Counted from the first letter of the stretch, positions 40,445 to 50,378 are shown. The stretch: 64,000 bases of DNA from Ignavibacteria bacterium (GCA_016719565.1 JADJYU010000010.1:1-64000), one strand, 5' to 3'. Program-made: numbers and translations. Notes: generated by a model not told the origin, from the letters alone.

Positions 40445-41464
40445 TTAAGGTCTGTATTGAAAATTAGTTACAACTACTTCCTGATCTGCATTGTTGCTGG
40501 GTCCCGGATGCTTATCACCCTGTCCGTAATTTCCCATCCATAAGTTCATATGAAAAAGCTGACACCCGTCATCAGGAATAAAAGGATTCTGCGCAGCTGT
40601 AGTAGTATAACTATTGTTTGGAGATGCAGGTAAATTATCAAGTGTGTAAATTCCGTTATACTGTGCAAAAGAAACAGGAGATTTTGCAGCTGTCCATTTC
40701 ATAACAAGAGTAATTTCCTTCACACCGTCTCCGATAGTATACCGCTGAACATTTGCCTGAAGCTTATCCCATTCCTGCACGGCAAACTGAGCGTTACCGT
40801 TGCAAAGTCTTTTGTCGCTGACATTAGTACAGGGCGGCGTACCCCATCTGGATATTTCCGCAAGATCAATTTCTCTGTATGGATTTTGAGTTGGTCCTGA
40901 TCTGTCATTGTGAAAAGTAAATAATCCGAACGCAACATTCTTGTCAAGCTTATCCCAGGAAGGCGCGCTTTTAATTCTTGCGGATACTAAATAAGTGCCG
41001 TAACCTGTTGAAGCAAGAGTTTTCTTATCGCTTTTAAAAACCGCAACGACTTCCGATGCCATCCAGTCACTGCCCCCGCCAAGATCATCTTTTCTAACCC
41101 TTAGATGAAGACCTTCACTGTCAACAAATGCGTTTCTCGGACTCCAAGCCTGTCCCTGATTCCAGAACCAGTTTGGAGCGCCGGTGTACTGATAGTTTGT
41201 CCACCACCAGTAACCTGAAAACTGAATAAGACAATCATCAGTACCGCAAAATTTTTTGTTGACATTTACATCCAGTTTCAAATTCGGAGGAGTACAGCTT
41301 CCTCTTGATAAAACATTATCTTCCTCTAAGTCATCGTCGTCGTTAGTTCTTTCAGCCGGAGCGTAAATCGTTTCCGCCTGAGATGCAAACCTTTCTTCTC
41401 CGTCATCAGATCCTCCGCATGATAAAAATAAAGAAGCAATTAAAAGTAGCAGGGTTTTTTTCAT
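40445..41464 (-). CDS. Lipoprotein with GH16-like (beta-glucanase fold) catalytic motif
   Basis: 339 aa. Lipobox 'LLIASLFLSCGGSD' with Cys about residue 16, then an acidic linker ('NDDDDLEEDN'), then a concanavalin-like domain. 'PYREIDLAEISRWG' contains ExDxxE, the catalytic pattern of glycoside hydrolase family 16; 'LHLRVRK', 'GYGTYLVSARIKSAP' and 'NVAFGLFTFHND' match the strands before it. The C-terminus 'FHMNLWMGNYGQGD' and 'VTNFQYRP' also fits GH16. Presumed to hydrolyse or bind an extracellular beta-glucan or galactan at the outer membrane; the substrate cannot be told. Four or more Cys after the linker may form disulfides. No co-oriented neighbour within 370 bp. Confidence 0.75.
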   Translation of the reverse strand: MKKTLLLLIASLFLSCGGSDDGEERFASQAETIYAPAERTNDDDDLEEDNVLSRGSCTPPNLKLDVNVNKKFCGTDDCLIQFSGYWWWTNYQYTGAPNWFWNQGQAWSPRNAFVDSEGLHLRVRKDDLGGGSDWMASEVVAVFKSDKKTLASTGYGTYLVSARIKSAPSWDKLDKNVAFGLFTFHNDRSGPTQNPYREIDLAEISRWGTPPCTNVSDKRLCNGNAQFAVQEWDKLQANVQRYTIGDGVKEITLVMKWTAAKSPVSFAQYNGIYTLDNLPASPNNSYTTTAAQNPFIPDDGCQLFHMNLWMGNYGQGDKHPGPSNNADQEVVVTNFQYRP

Positions 41465-41740
41465 TATTATAATTAATTAATTAAGAAATAATTTATAAGA
41501 ATAAAGAAAACAGGGTATAATCAGTAATCTCTATATAGAAGATTTATAAGAGGCATATTAGTTTTGCATATTTTCAAAATTATTTCAAAATGTATAAATG
41601 CATAATGAAATTCAATAGATTATTTACAAAGCACTTATATAATAAATATTTAATTCCGGGATCAATAAAAAATGCCGGGTCTTCCTTAGTTCGAATGAAT
41701 AAAAAAAAAGCTAAGAGTGTTTTCAGCATTAATTACATAC

Positions 41741-41782
41741 AAAAAAAAAGACGGATACATATTATATGTATCCGCCTTTTAT
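41741..41782 (-). terminator. Rho-independent terminator of the sigma/anti-sigma/Spy-like operon
   Basis: On the minus strand GGCGGATACATA pairs with TATGTATCCGTC, followed by nine T residues, about 55 bp after the stop at 41836. Confidence 0.85.
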
Positions 41783-41835
41783 AAAATATTGAATATCTAT
41801 TCCGAAATTATTTAAGAATTTACTTAACTTCTTAA

Positions 41836-42300
41836 TCAGTCTCTATAATCTTTTCTCTTTTTACCTCTTTTGTCAAGTTCTTTTCTCAGCTCTTTGTTGA
41901 ATTTCTTTTTCATAAAAAAGGACTTAGCGATCTGCTGAGGACTCAGAAAAGTCTTTAATTCATTATAGAATTTTTCCTTTTGCTCGATAGATTTTTTCTC
42001 AAGTTCAATTACCTTATCAAGTTTTGAACTCATATCAGCTGCATCAGGGTCTGACTCTATGGATTTATAGGTTTCTCTGATTTCTTTTCTCAAAGTTCTC
42101 ATCTGTATATTATTATCTTTATATGAGTCAACAAGTTTATCAGCAGTATACTGATCAACATTTAAATTTATCTTTACCTTTTCTTTAAAAAGATTTTCCA
42201 GCTCCTGCCTTTTCTGAAGTTTAGATGAATCCGGCTGTGAGTATGCGCTTGCAGATGTCATTAGAGCAATGATAAAAAATAATGTTAATAATGTTTTCAT
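41836..42300 (-). CDS. Periplasmic Spy/CpxP-like protein
   Basis: 154 aa. Signal peptide 'MKTLLTLFFIIALMTSASA'. The rest is helical and highly charged ('KLDKVIELEKKSIEQKEKF'), with 'LKTFLSPQQIAKSF', the LTxxQ-like segment of Spy/CpxP proteins (small periplasmic chaperones or metal/envelope stress sensors). Basic C-terminus. It lies 5 bp downstream of the anti-sigma gene, so it belongs to the same operon and is likely a target or modulator of that sigma factor. Confidence 0.75.
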   Translation of the reverse strand: MKTLLTLFFIIALMTSASAYSQPDSSKLQKRQELENLFKEKVKINLNVDQYTADKLVDSYKDNNIQMRTLRKEIRETYKSIESDPDAADMSSKLDKVIELEKKSIEQKEKFYNELKTFLSPQQIAKSFFMKKKFNKELRKELDKRGKKRKDYRD

Positions 42301-42305
42301 AATTA

Positions 42306-43196
42306 TTAAATTTTAGTTTCTTTTAAAACGTTTAAAATTTCCTGCTGATCTGAAGGGGATAATTCCCGGAATTCATTCTGTAGATTTACATCACTTTCGC
42401 CTGAATTGAGTAATTCTGATTCTTCAATTTCAATTTCACCGGTATCCTCAATTTCATTTGATTCATCAATGTCAAAAATATCAGCGAAGTCCGTGCCGGC
42501 TATATCAGTATCATTATTTTCGTAAACTGAAACATCTTCAGATTTATTTTCATTTTCAAATGTTGTATTATCGGAAATCAAATTATTGCTTTTTTGGTCT
42601 GAAATTACTTCATGCTTTCTGATATTTGTATTCTTTGTTTTTTGATTCAATTCAGTATTTGAATTAGTTTCCTTTTCAGTAATTCCCGGATCAGTTAAAG
42701 ATTTATCCGAACCTGTAAAAAAATTATCTTTTTTTTCAATTTGATTTTCGCTGCCTGAATTAGTTGAATTGTTTCTTTCCTGTACGGGTGATGTGTTTTC
42801 TGATTTTGTTAAAACGGGATCCGTATTTTCCTGTCTAAACAGAAAGAAAGCTGCAATCAAAATTACAGTAAGAGCAGGAATAATGATTTTCCATACTTTT
42901 GGAAAATATTGAAATACTCCGGAATTTTCAGTCAACGGTATGTTTGGTTTAATCCTTTCATTAATTCTGACAGGAAGATTGTTAAAAAAATTATCCGGCG
43001 GTTCCGGAAATTCGGCCTTCGTAAAGAAGCTGAGGGTTTTGTTTATTTCATCATATTCATTTTTAAAGTCATTGTCGGTTTCAATTAAATTTCTTACAGC
43101 ATTTGAAAGTCCGATATCTGAGATTTCACCATTTATAAAGTCCGGTATACTCTGCATTAAATCTTCACGTGAATAATCTTTACTTTTATTTTCCAT
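42306..43196 (-). CDS. Membrane anti-sigma factor-like protein
   Basis: 296 aa, not matched to a named family by motif. The N-terminal about 100 residues are cytoplasmic and helical ('IPDFINGEISD', 'LSNAVRNLIETDNDFKNEYD'), as in anti-sigma domains, but the zinc HxxxCxxC signature is absent. One transmembrane helix ('VWKIIIPALTVILIAAFFLF', residues about 105-125) and then a long periplasmic Asn/Glu/Asp/Ser-rich tail. It lies 9 bp downstream of the ECF sigma gene, the classic sigma/anti-sigma arrangement. Role assigned from context and topology. Confidence 0.75.
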   Translation of the reverse strand: MENKSKDYSREDLMQSIPDFINGEISDIGLSNAVRNLIETDNDFKNEYDEINKTLSFFTKAEFPEPPDNFFNNLPVRINERIKPNIPLTENSGVFQYFPKVWKIIIPALTVILIAAFFLFRQENTDPVLTKSENTSPVQERNNSTNSGSENQIEKKDNFFTGSDKSLTDPGITEKETNSNTELNQKTKNTNIRKHEVISDQKSNNLISDNTTFENENKSEDVSVYENNDTDIAGTDFADIFDIDESNEIEDTGEIEIEESELLNSGESDVNLQNEFRELSPSDQQEILNVLKETKI

Positions 43197-43205
43197 ATTT
43201 AATTT

Positions 43206-43802
43206 TTAATGTAACACGTTTTCAAATATCTTATTCTTTTTTAGGCAGCTGCCGATCTTTTTCAATGCATGAAAATAATTAGCTTTCATCCCACCTACGG
43301 ATTTATCGAGGATCCTGGAAATTTCCTCATAGCTCAGATTTTCATAATATCTCATAATAAAAACCGCACGCTGCTGCTCGGGAAGAGTTTCGATAGCTTC
43401 TTTTAAAATTTCTGATCTGTCCTTTTCATCTGTATTTTCACTGAAGTCATTAGCGCTGTCATATGAATGAAATTCGTTTGTTTCATCAAATTCAGAATTA
43501 CGTTTATTAAGTTTGTTCTTACGGTTTAAATGATTGATCGAATAGTTAACTGCAATTTTGTATAAGTATGTAAAAAATTTTGATTCACCTCGAAATTTAT
43601 TCAAAGATTTGTAAAGTTTTATAAAAACATCTTGTGTGATATCATCTGCATCGTCATGATCCAAAACCATTTTCCTGATAAGCATATAGATTCTTTTCTG
43701 GTATTTTCTGACTATAAAGTTAAATGCATTCTCGTTGCCGGCTTTAAAAGCAGCAATAAGTAATTCGTCGTCACTGTTTATATTCAATTCAATATCTCTC
43801 AA
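43206..43802 (-). CDS. ECF RNA polymerase sigma factor (RpoE-type)
   Basis: 198 aa. Region 2: 'NAFNFIVRKYQKRIYMLI', 'DADDITQDVFIKLYKSL' and 'FFTYLYKIAVNYSINHLNR'. Region 4: 'LPEQQRAVFIMRYYENLSY', 'EISRILDKSVGGMKANYFH'. No extra domain. First gene of a three-gene operon with the anti-sigma-like and Spy-like genes, so it probably answers envelope stress. Its own promoter would lie at 43803-43900; I could not identify an autoregulatory motif. Confidence 0.92.
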   Translation of the reverse strand: MRDIELNINSDDELLIAAFKAGNENAFNFIVRKYQKRIYMLIRKMVLDHDDADDITQDVFIKLYKSLNKFRGESKFFTYLYKIAVNYSINHLNRKNKLNKRNSEFDETNEFHSYDSANDFSENTDEKDRSEILKEAIETLPEQQRAVFIMRYYENLSYEEISRILDKSVGGMKANYFHALKKIGSCLKKNKIFENVLH

Positions 43803-43894
43803 TATTTATGATCTTAGTTATTTATTCTGCATTATTGAATTAACATAAACACTCTTAGCATTCATCATAAAGACAATTTGATATTTCAAATGGT

Positions 43895-44360
43895 TTAATC
43901 ACTTTTAATTAATTTCCTGAATGTTTTCCATTCTTTTAATTCAAATGCATTCAGCTTTTCATAAAATTTAATTGCATTAACATTCCAATCGAGTACAACC
44001 CATTCCATCCTCGCGCATTTATTCTTTTCTGCAATATTAATAAGTTTATTAAAAAACATTTTGCCTATCCCGAGATTCCTGAATTTTTCCGAAACATAAA
44101 TATCTTCAAGATAAAGACTTCTCCGCGCAAGAAAAGACGAATAAGTAAAGAAGTAAAATGAATAACCCGCTGTCTGACCTTCATACTCAGCAAGCAGGAT
44201 ATTGTATGGCGGATTTGATGAAAATGCATCACGAATGAGTCTTCCCTGCGCTTTTTTTATCGGGGGGGGATAGATTCTCAAACCCCGCAAGCTCATTTAC
44301 AAGCCTGAGAATATTTTTTTTGTCTGACTTCTTTGCTTTTCTGATCTTTATTTTTTTCAA
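43895..44360 (-). CDS. GNAT-family N-acetyltransferase, frameshifted at a homopolymer
   Basis: About 155 codons. The 5' part reads 'KKIKIRKAKKSDKKNILRL' then 'VNELAGFENLSPP', and after a break in a run of eight G (44263-44270) continues '..KKAQGRLIRDAFSSN'. The acetyl-CoA binding signature is 'FRNLGIGKMFFNKLI' (R/QxxGxG/A type), preceded by 'LYLEDIYVSEK' and followed by 'NVNAIKFYEKLNAFEL'. This pattern resembles diamine (SSAT-like) acetyltransferases. The TTG start at 44360 is tentative, with no good ribosome site. Substrate unknown. Confidence 0.82.
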
Positions 44361-44433
44361 TAGTTAATATTATTAAGATTTCTTTATTTAATATAAGTTT
44401 AATAATGTTTAAATTAATGAAATTTACATAGAA

Positions 44434-45303
44434 ATGAACTTATTAAATAGACACAGTCTGATATCAGCAATTGTCTTAATCTCAATAACTTTATTGTCAA
44501 TAGGAATCACCGCTGGACCTGCTGATGATTATGAAGAAATGAAATGCAGGAAGAAGCTGAATTCTTTTGACGCATCGCTCAAAGATCTGCCTATTAATGA
44601 AGTAATTGCCGAAGTCGGAAAGTCATTCACCGGCACTCCGTATGTAGCAGGTACACTTGATGAATATCCAAACACAGAAGAACTTGTAATTAATATTACC
44701 GGACTTGACTGCGTTACTTTTGTTGAGAACGCATTGATATTTTCAAGACTGATCAAATCCGGTAAAACAGATTTTGACAATTACAAAAAAGAGCTTGAGT
44801 TAATTCGATACAGAGGAGGAAAGAACTCTGGCTATTCTTCAAGACTTCATTATTTTACTGACTGGATCTATGATAATGAAAAGAAGGGAATTGTAAAGGA
44901 TATCACTTCAGATTTAGGAGGAGTAAATATTGGAAAAAATATTGATTTCATGACATCTCACAGAAATTCATACAAGCAGCTTCAGGATAACAATAATTTG
45001 ATGGAGGAAATGCATGAAGTTGAAAATAACATAAACAGCAGGGAGATCTACTATATACCTCTCGAAAATATTTCCTCCGTATATGACAAACTCCGGACAG
45101 GCGACATAGTCGGCATTACAACATCAATCGGAGGTCTTGATATTGCGCATACGGGATTTGTATATAAGGAAGGCGGTAACACATATCTTATGCATGCATC
45201 TTTAAAAAATAAAAAAGTTGAGATATCAGCTTCGGAGCTGCAGGATTACATTATGGGTAATTCAAAGCAGACAGGAATTGTAGTGGCAAGAGTTTTGGAA
45301 TAA
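44434..45303 (+). CDS. DUF1460 N-acetylmuramoyl-L-alanine amidase-like protein
   Basis: 289 aa. N-terminal hydrophobic signal ('LISAIVLISITLLSIGITA'). 'SFTGTPYVAGTLDEYP' and 'LDCVTFVENALIFSRLI' hold the candidate catalytic Cys, and 'LDIAHTGFVYKEGG' with 'TYLMHASLKNKKV' holds the His of the papain/NlpC-like fold. The DUF1460 family includes periplasmic/outer-surface muramoyl amidases involved in peptidoglycan recycling. First gene of a plus-strand run to cphA; 16 bp before plsY. Confidence 0.85.
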   Translation: MNLLNRHSLISAIVLISITLLSIGITAGPADDYEEMKCRKKLNSFDASLKDLPINEVIAEVGKSFTGTPYVAGTLDEYPNTEELVINITGLDCVTFVENALIFSRLIKSGKTDFDNYKKELELIRYRGGKNSGYSSRLHYFTDWIYDNEKKGIVKDITSDLGGVNIGKNIDFMTSHRNSYKQLQDNNNLMEEMHEVENNINSREIYYIPLENISSVYDKLRTGDIVGITTSIGGLDIAHTGFVYKEGGNTYLMHASLKNKKVEISASELQDYIMGNSKQTGIVVARVLE

Positions 45304-45319
45304 AATAAATTATCAAAAG

Positions 45320-45943
45320 TTGTTATTCTTATATTTCCTGATCTTTTATTTGATAGGTTCAATCCCCACAGCTTACATACTGATAAAGATCAAGTACGGT
45401 AAAAATTTATCGGAAGAAGGTTCAGGGAACATCGGTGCAAGAAATACACTTGATGTAACAGGTTCAAAAGCAGACGGGATAATAGTGCTGCTTGCTGATC
45501 TGATCAAAGGACTGGTTCCGGCTTTTTTATTGATAACATATGGGGATCTGGGAAAATGGCAATTGATAATTCCGCTTACACTTCTGGTGGCCGGACATAA
45601 TTTTTCAGTATGGATAAAATTCAAAGGCGGAAGGGGACTGGCTACAGCAGCTGGAGTTTTCATTGCTTTGGATTTTATATTCGTTATACTCTGGCTGGCA
45701 TTTTATTTTATTGCTGATATATTTATAAAGAATGCAAACGTATCCACAGTAATTGCTTTATTAGCAATACCTCTTACAGTGTGGATTTTTCCGGGACCGG
45801 CAGTTGAATTTTTAAATCCTGTTCTAAGCGGAGGAGATGATCTGATTTATTGCTTAACAATTTTCATTTCTATCGGCACAGTAATTTTATTAAAACATAT
45901 TGAGCCGCTCAGACAATGGCGGTTTATAAATTTCCAAAAATAA
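45320..45943 (+). CDS. plsY: Glycerol-3-phosphate acyltransferase PlsY
   Basis: 207-residue polytopic inner-membrane enzyme that acylates glycerol-3-phosphate from acyl-phosphate, the first step of phospholipid synthesis. The three conserved loops are 'GSIPTAYIL', 'EEGSGNIGARNTLDVTG' (GSGNxGATN type) and 'AGHNFSVWIKFKGGRGLATAAG', followed by 'LLKHIEPLRQW'. TTG start at 45320. The periplasmic-side insert before the last helix ('PAVEFLNPVLSGGDD') is a little longer than usual. Confidence 0.94.
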   Translation: MLFLYFLIFYLIGSIPTAYILIKIKYGKNLSEEGSGNIGARNTLDVTGSKADGIIVLLADLIKGLVPAFLLITYGDLGKWQLIIPLTLLVAGHNFSVWIKFKGGRGLATAAGVFIALDFIFVILWLAFYFIADIFIKNANVSTVIALLAIPLTVWIFPGPAVEFLNPVLSGGDDLIYCLTIFISIGTVILLKHIEPLRQWRFINFQK

Positions 45944-45974
45944 AAATAATTTAAATAACAAATAAAATCTTACC

Positions 45975-46862
45975 ATGAGCACAAATCCATTACTTAATAC
46001 AACAGAAGAGCTGGAAGAAATGTCACGTCAGATAAGAAGAGATATAATCAATATGCTTGCGATCTCACAGACAGGTCATTCAGGAGGACCGCTTGGAATG
46101 GCGGATATATTTACTGCGATGTATTTTAATAAACTAAACATTGACAACACTGATTTAGATAAAGAAGACAGGGATTATTTCTTCGTATCAATCGGACACA
46201 TTGCTCCGGTATGGTATGCGACACTTGCAAGAAGGGGATTCATGGAAATTGATGAATTAAAAACTCTTAGAAAAATTAACGGCAGATTACAGGGACATCC
46301 CGCATCGCCAAAAGGTCACGGAGCACCCGGTGTAGAGATCGCTTCCGGTTCACTGGGACAGGGACTTTCTATTGCAGTAGGAATGGCTATCGGACTTCGG
46401 ATGGATGGAAGGAAAAATCATGTTTATTGTATAAACGGGGACGGCGAACTACAGGAAGGTCAGATATGGGAAGCAGTAATGACAGCAGCGCATCATAATG
46501 TAGATAACCTTACTATGATAGTAGACAGAAATCACTGTCAGATCGATAACAGGACTGAAAGTGTTTTAAAACTCGAACCTATTCCGGATAAGTTCAAAGC
46601 ATTCGGATGGAATGTACTTGAGATGGACGGACATAATATGAAACAGATACTCGATACAATAGAAGAGGCAAAGTCATGTAAAGGAAAACCCACTGTAATT
46701 ATTGCAGAGACATTTATGGGTAAAGGAGTTTCATTTATGGAAGACAATTATAAATGGCACGGAGTGCCTCCGAGTATTGAGCAAGCGCTGGTTGCGCTTA
46801 GTGAACTGGAAGTCACAAAGTATGGTGATTTTCATGAAATAAAAGAGAAAACAGAAGCCTGA
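45975..46862 (+). CDS. Transketolase, N-terminal subunit
   Basis: 295 aa, intact; the thiamine diphosphate pyrophosphate-binding half of a split transketolase. 'GHSGGPLGMADIFTAMYF', 'IGHIAPVWYATLARRG', 'GHPASPKGHGAPGVEIASGS' (up to the family's conserved GSLGQG), the GDGE..EGQ metal motif 'INGDGELQEGQIWEA', and 'KGVSFMEDNYKWHG'. The C-terminal subunit expected for activity is not adjacent: the next gene is cyanophycinase. It must be elsewhere or lost. 31 bp downstream of plsY. Confidence 0.93.
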   Translation: MSTNPLLNTTEELEEMSRQIRRDIINMLAISQTGHSGGPLGMADIFTAMYFNKLNIDNTDLDKEDRDYFFVSIGHIAPVWYATLARRGFMEIDELKTLRKINGRLQGHPASPKGHGAPGVEIASGSLGQGLSIAVGMAIGLRMDGRKNHVYCINGDGELQEGQIWEAVMTAAHHNVDNLTMIVDRNHCQIDNRTESVLKLEPIPDKFKAFGWNVLEMDGHNMKQILDTIEEAKSCKGKPTVIIAETFMGKGVSFMEDNYKWHGVPPSIEQALVALSELEVTKYGDFHEIKEKTEA

Positions 46863-46920
46863 GTCTGATCAATACGGATTAAATAATAAAAATTACTTAT
46901 AAAAAATATTAAATTAAAAT

Positions 46921-47763
46921 TTGGGAAATAATTTTTACAAAGAAGACATAGGCAGCGAAGTTTTAATTATAGGAGGCGCTGAAGATAAGTTAAACGAAAG
47001 ACACATAGTAAGAAAATTTGTTGAAATGTCCGGCGGTTCTGAAGCTTCGATTCTTGTAATACCTGTGCCTTCGGATTTTCCAATAGCAACAGCTTTTCTA
47101 TACCGTACAATTTTCGAAAAGTTAGGCGTAAAGAAAGTAAAGATCCTCAGCGCTACTTCGAGTAAAGATTTTTTAACTCTTGATACAAATGAAGAGCTTG
47201 ACGGCATTACAGGTATATTCCTTACAGGCGGCGATCAAATGAGACTTACTTCCATTATCGGCGGGACAACCTTCCTGGAAGAATTAAAGATCAAAGTAAA
47301 AAACGGTACTGTCCTTGCAGGATCAAGCGCAGGGGCTGCGGGATTCAGTTCTACAATGATCGTAAGAGGAGAACCAACTGCTCAGCCGTTAAAAGATTCC
47401 ATCAGACTTTGCCCCGGGCTCGGTATACTGCAAAACATAATTATCGATCAGCACTTCACACAGCGCACAAGGATCAGCAGACTAATTACAGCAGTTTCAT
47501 ATAACCCCAGTAATCTTGGAATTGGTATTGATGAAAATACTGCAATTCATATAGGCAGAGACGGCATTCTTGAAGTACTCGGAACCGGTACAGTTACAAT
47601 AATTGACGGCTCAAACGTAAGTTACAATACGATTGCTGAAGTGGCTGAGTCAGAGCCTTTTTCCATAATCGGACTTCAGATAAATATTCTTAACAGAGGC
47701 GTCCGCTATGATCTGAATAACAGAAAACCGATCGAGATGTTTGGAGACTATCTTCAGATCTGA
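46921..47763 (+). CDS. cphB: Cyanophycinase
   Basis: 280 aa, serine peptidase of family S51 that releases beta-Asp-Arg dipeptides from cyanophycin. 'EVLIIGGAEDKL', 'IFLTGGDQMRLT', the nucleophile motif 'VLAGSSAGAAG' (GxSAGA), 'GLGILQNIIIDQHFTQRTRI' (conserved DQHF..R.R) and 'NLGIGIDENTAI' are all present. TTG start at 46921. No signal peptide, so the intracellular form. It lies 64 bp before cphA, the standard bacterial arrangement. Confidence 0.95.
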   Translation: MGNNFYKEDIGSEVLIIGGAEDKLNERHIVRKFVEMSGGSEASILVIPVPSDFPIATAFLYRTIFEKLGVKKVKILSATSSKDFLTLDTNEELDGITGIFLTGGDQMRLTSIIGGTTFLEELKIKVKNGTVLAGSSAGAAGFSSTMIVRGEPTAQPLKDSIRLCPGLGILQNIIIDQHFTQRTRISRLITAVSYNPSNLGIGIDENTAIHIGRDGILEVLGTGTVTIIDGSNVSYNTIAEVAESEPFSIIGLQINILNRGVRYDLNNRKPIEMFGDYLQI

Positions 47764-47827
47764 CCGGTAAAATACAGGTATTATTACTTTTAATTCATAA
47801 TATGAATATAAATTTTATTATTTATAA

Positions 47828-50378
47828 ATGAAAATTCTCGATATCAGGGCATTAAGGGGAGCGAATTACTGGAGTAACAGATGGAAAAAACTTATTGTAT
47901 TAAAACTTGATATTGAAGAATATGAAGAAAAGCCCTCCGATAAAATTCCAGGATTTGCTGAAAGATTAAAAGATCTCATACCCAGTCTTCATACACATAC
48001 ATGCAGTTATGAACATGAAGGAGGATTCCTTCAGAGAGTAGATGAAGGTACTTGGGCGGGTCATATTATTGAGCATATAGCACTCGAAAGCTTCAGTAGA
48101 TCTTTTTCTGGATATTGCCGAAGGGAAGAAGCATGAGGAATTAAAGATAAAGCTTGATGAAATTATACAGGAGCTCAGAGAGATCAGGGAAGAAGTAAGA
48201 TTTGGTCCAAGTACAAGCTCTATCATTGATGAAGCGGAAGAGCGCGGTATACCTCATATAAGACTTAATGAACAATCACTTGTACAGCTCGGCTACGGAG
48301 TTTATCAAAAAATAATACAGGCAACAGTATCGTGTAGGACAGGATTTATAGCTACAGATATTGCAAGTGATAAAAACCTTTCCAAACACCTTCTTGAAAG
48401 TATGGGAGTACCGGTTCCAAAAGGATTTAAGATTTATACCGAAGATGAAGTTGAAGAATCAGTTGAAGCAATAGGTTTCCCTGTCGCTGTAAAACCTCTT
48501 GATTCCAATCACGGCAAAGGGATCTCAGCAAACATAAATACTCTGGAAGATGCAGTAAAAGCATTCCACTCGGCGCGAAAATATTCAAGAGCGATCATTA
48601 TAGAAAAGTCATTGACCGGAAATGATTTTCGCGCACTGGTTATTAATAACAAGCTTATTGCTGTAGCTGAAAGAACCCCGGCATTTGTAAAAGGTGACGG
48701 TAAATCAACAATAAAAGAGTTAATTGAAAATGTAAACGAAGATCCGCGAAGAGGTTACGGTCATGAGAAAATATTAACACAAATAATAATTGACGGAATG
48801 ACGATCAGATTACTTGAGCTGAAAGGTTATTCACCTGAGACAGTTTTAAAAAAGGATGAAATATGTTCTTTGAAATCTACTGCAAATATTTCAACAGGCG
48901 GCACAGCAATTGACAGGACTGATGAGGTTCACCCGGATAATATTTTTTTATTTGAAAGGATAGCAAAAATCATTGGGCTGGATATAGCTGGAATTGACGT
49001 AGTAGCTCCGGATATTACAACTCCAATTACAGAAAACGGAGGAGGCATTGTTGAAATAAATGCAGCTCCGGGATTCAGGATGCATCTTGCTCCGTCTGAG
49101 GGCATTGCGCGTAATGTTGCTGAACCGGTTGTAAATATGCTTTTTCCGGCAGGTGAAAAATTCAGAATACCAATAATTGCTGTTACAGGAACCAACGGTA
49201 AAACTACAACAACAAGACTAATTTCTCACATTCTTAAAAATGTAGGAAAGACAGTCGGATCTACAACTACAGAAGGTGTGTATATTGGAAACAGATTAAT
49301 AAAATCCGGAGACAATACCGGACCTGTTTCTGCTCAGATGGTTTTAAGAGATCCTACAATTGATATTGCAGTCCTTGAGACTGCACGAGGAGGTCTGCTC
49401 CGTGCAGGACTTGGTTTTGACGGATGTGATATTGGGATTGTGATGAATGTAACGGCTGATCATCTCGGTCTTAAAGATATAGATTCTCTGGAAGATATGG
49501 CAAGAGTAAAAGCGATCGTTCCTGAGAATGTTTTTAAATCCGGTTATGCAGTCCTTAATGCGGATGATAAACTTGTTTTATCAATGCAGGAAAATCTGAA
49601 TTGTAATGTTGCATTATTCAGTATGGATGAAAATAATGCGGCAGTAAAGGCTCATACAAATAAAGGGGGAATTGCATGTGTCTATGAAAACCATTTCATT
49701 ACACTATTTAAAGGGCACTGGAAATTAAGAGTGGAGAAAGTTATGAATATACCTCTGACATATCAGGGCAGAGCTGCATTCATGATTCAAAACGTACTTG
49801 CAGCGACACTTGCTAGTTACATACTTCACGGAGTCAGTATAGAGGATATAAAATTCAGTCTCGGTTCATTTGTTCCGTCCGTAACTCAAACTCCGGGAAG
49901 ACTTAATCTTATAGATGTCGGTAATTTTACCGTATTAATTGACTTTGCACATAACCCTGCCGGTATGGAAGCTCTATCGAAATTTGTAGAGAAGCTTCCA
50001 AATAAAATTAAGACAGGTGTGATTGGCGGAACAGGGGACAGACGTGATGAAGACATAAAAAATCTCGGCAAAGCAGCAGCGAAAATGCTGACAAGTATAA
50101 TTATAAGAGAAGATCAAAGTCTAAGGGGAAGAAAAGAAGGTGAAGTACACAAACTGATGCTCGAAGGAATTAAAAGCGAAAAGCCTGATGTCCCAATCAA
50201 AGTTATAACGGATGAAGTGGAGGCGTTAAATTTCGGATTAAAGAATGCTAAGAAAAATGAACTGCTTATAATACTTCCGGATAATATTCCGAGGGCAATT
50301 AAAATAGTAAATGAATTCAGGGATAAACTTAATAAGATCAAGATAGAGCAGAGTGATATTCCGAATATTAACGAGTAA
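47828..50378 (+). CDS. cphA: Cyanophycin synthetase, one frameshift
   Basis: About 850 codons. It builds the Asp backbone and adds Arg side chains using ATP. The N-terminal domain 'ILDIRALRGANYWSN' and 'GGFLQRVDEGTWAGHIIEH', the ATP-grasp domain ('AVKPLDSNHGKGISANI', 'EINAAPGFRMHLAPSEG') and the Mur-ligase-like domain ('VTGTNGKTTTTRLISHIL', 'ETARGGLLRAGLGFDGCDI', 'DFAHNPAGMEALSKF') are in the usual order. The frame breaks at about 48090: 'HIALE' continues in another frame as 'ASVDLFLDIAEGKKHEEL'. All catalytic landmarks are present, so the break is probably a sequence error. Confidence 0.94.

Noticed and set aside
41590..41784. 64-codon plus-strand frame as a small gene
   Set aside because: It runs through the minus-strand terminator at 41741-41782, has no ribosome site and low-complexity composition.
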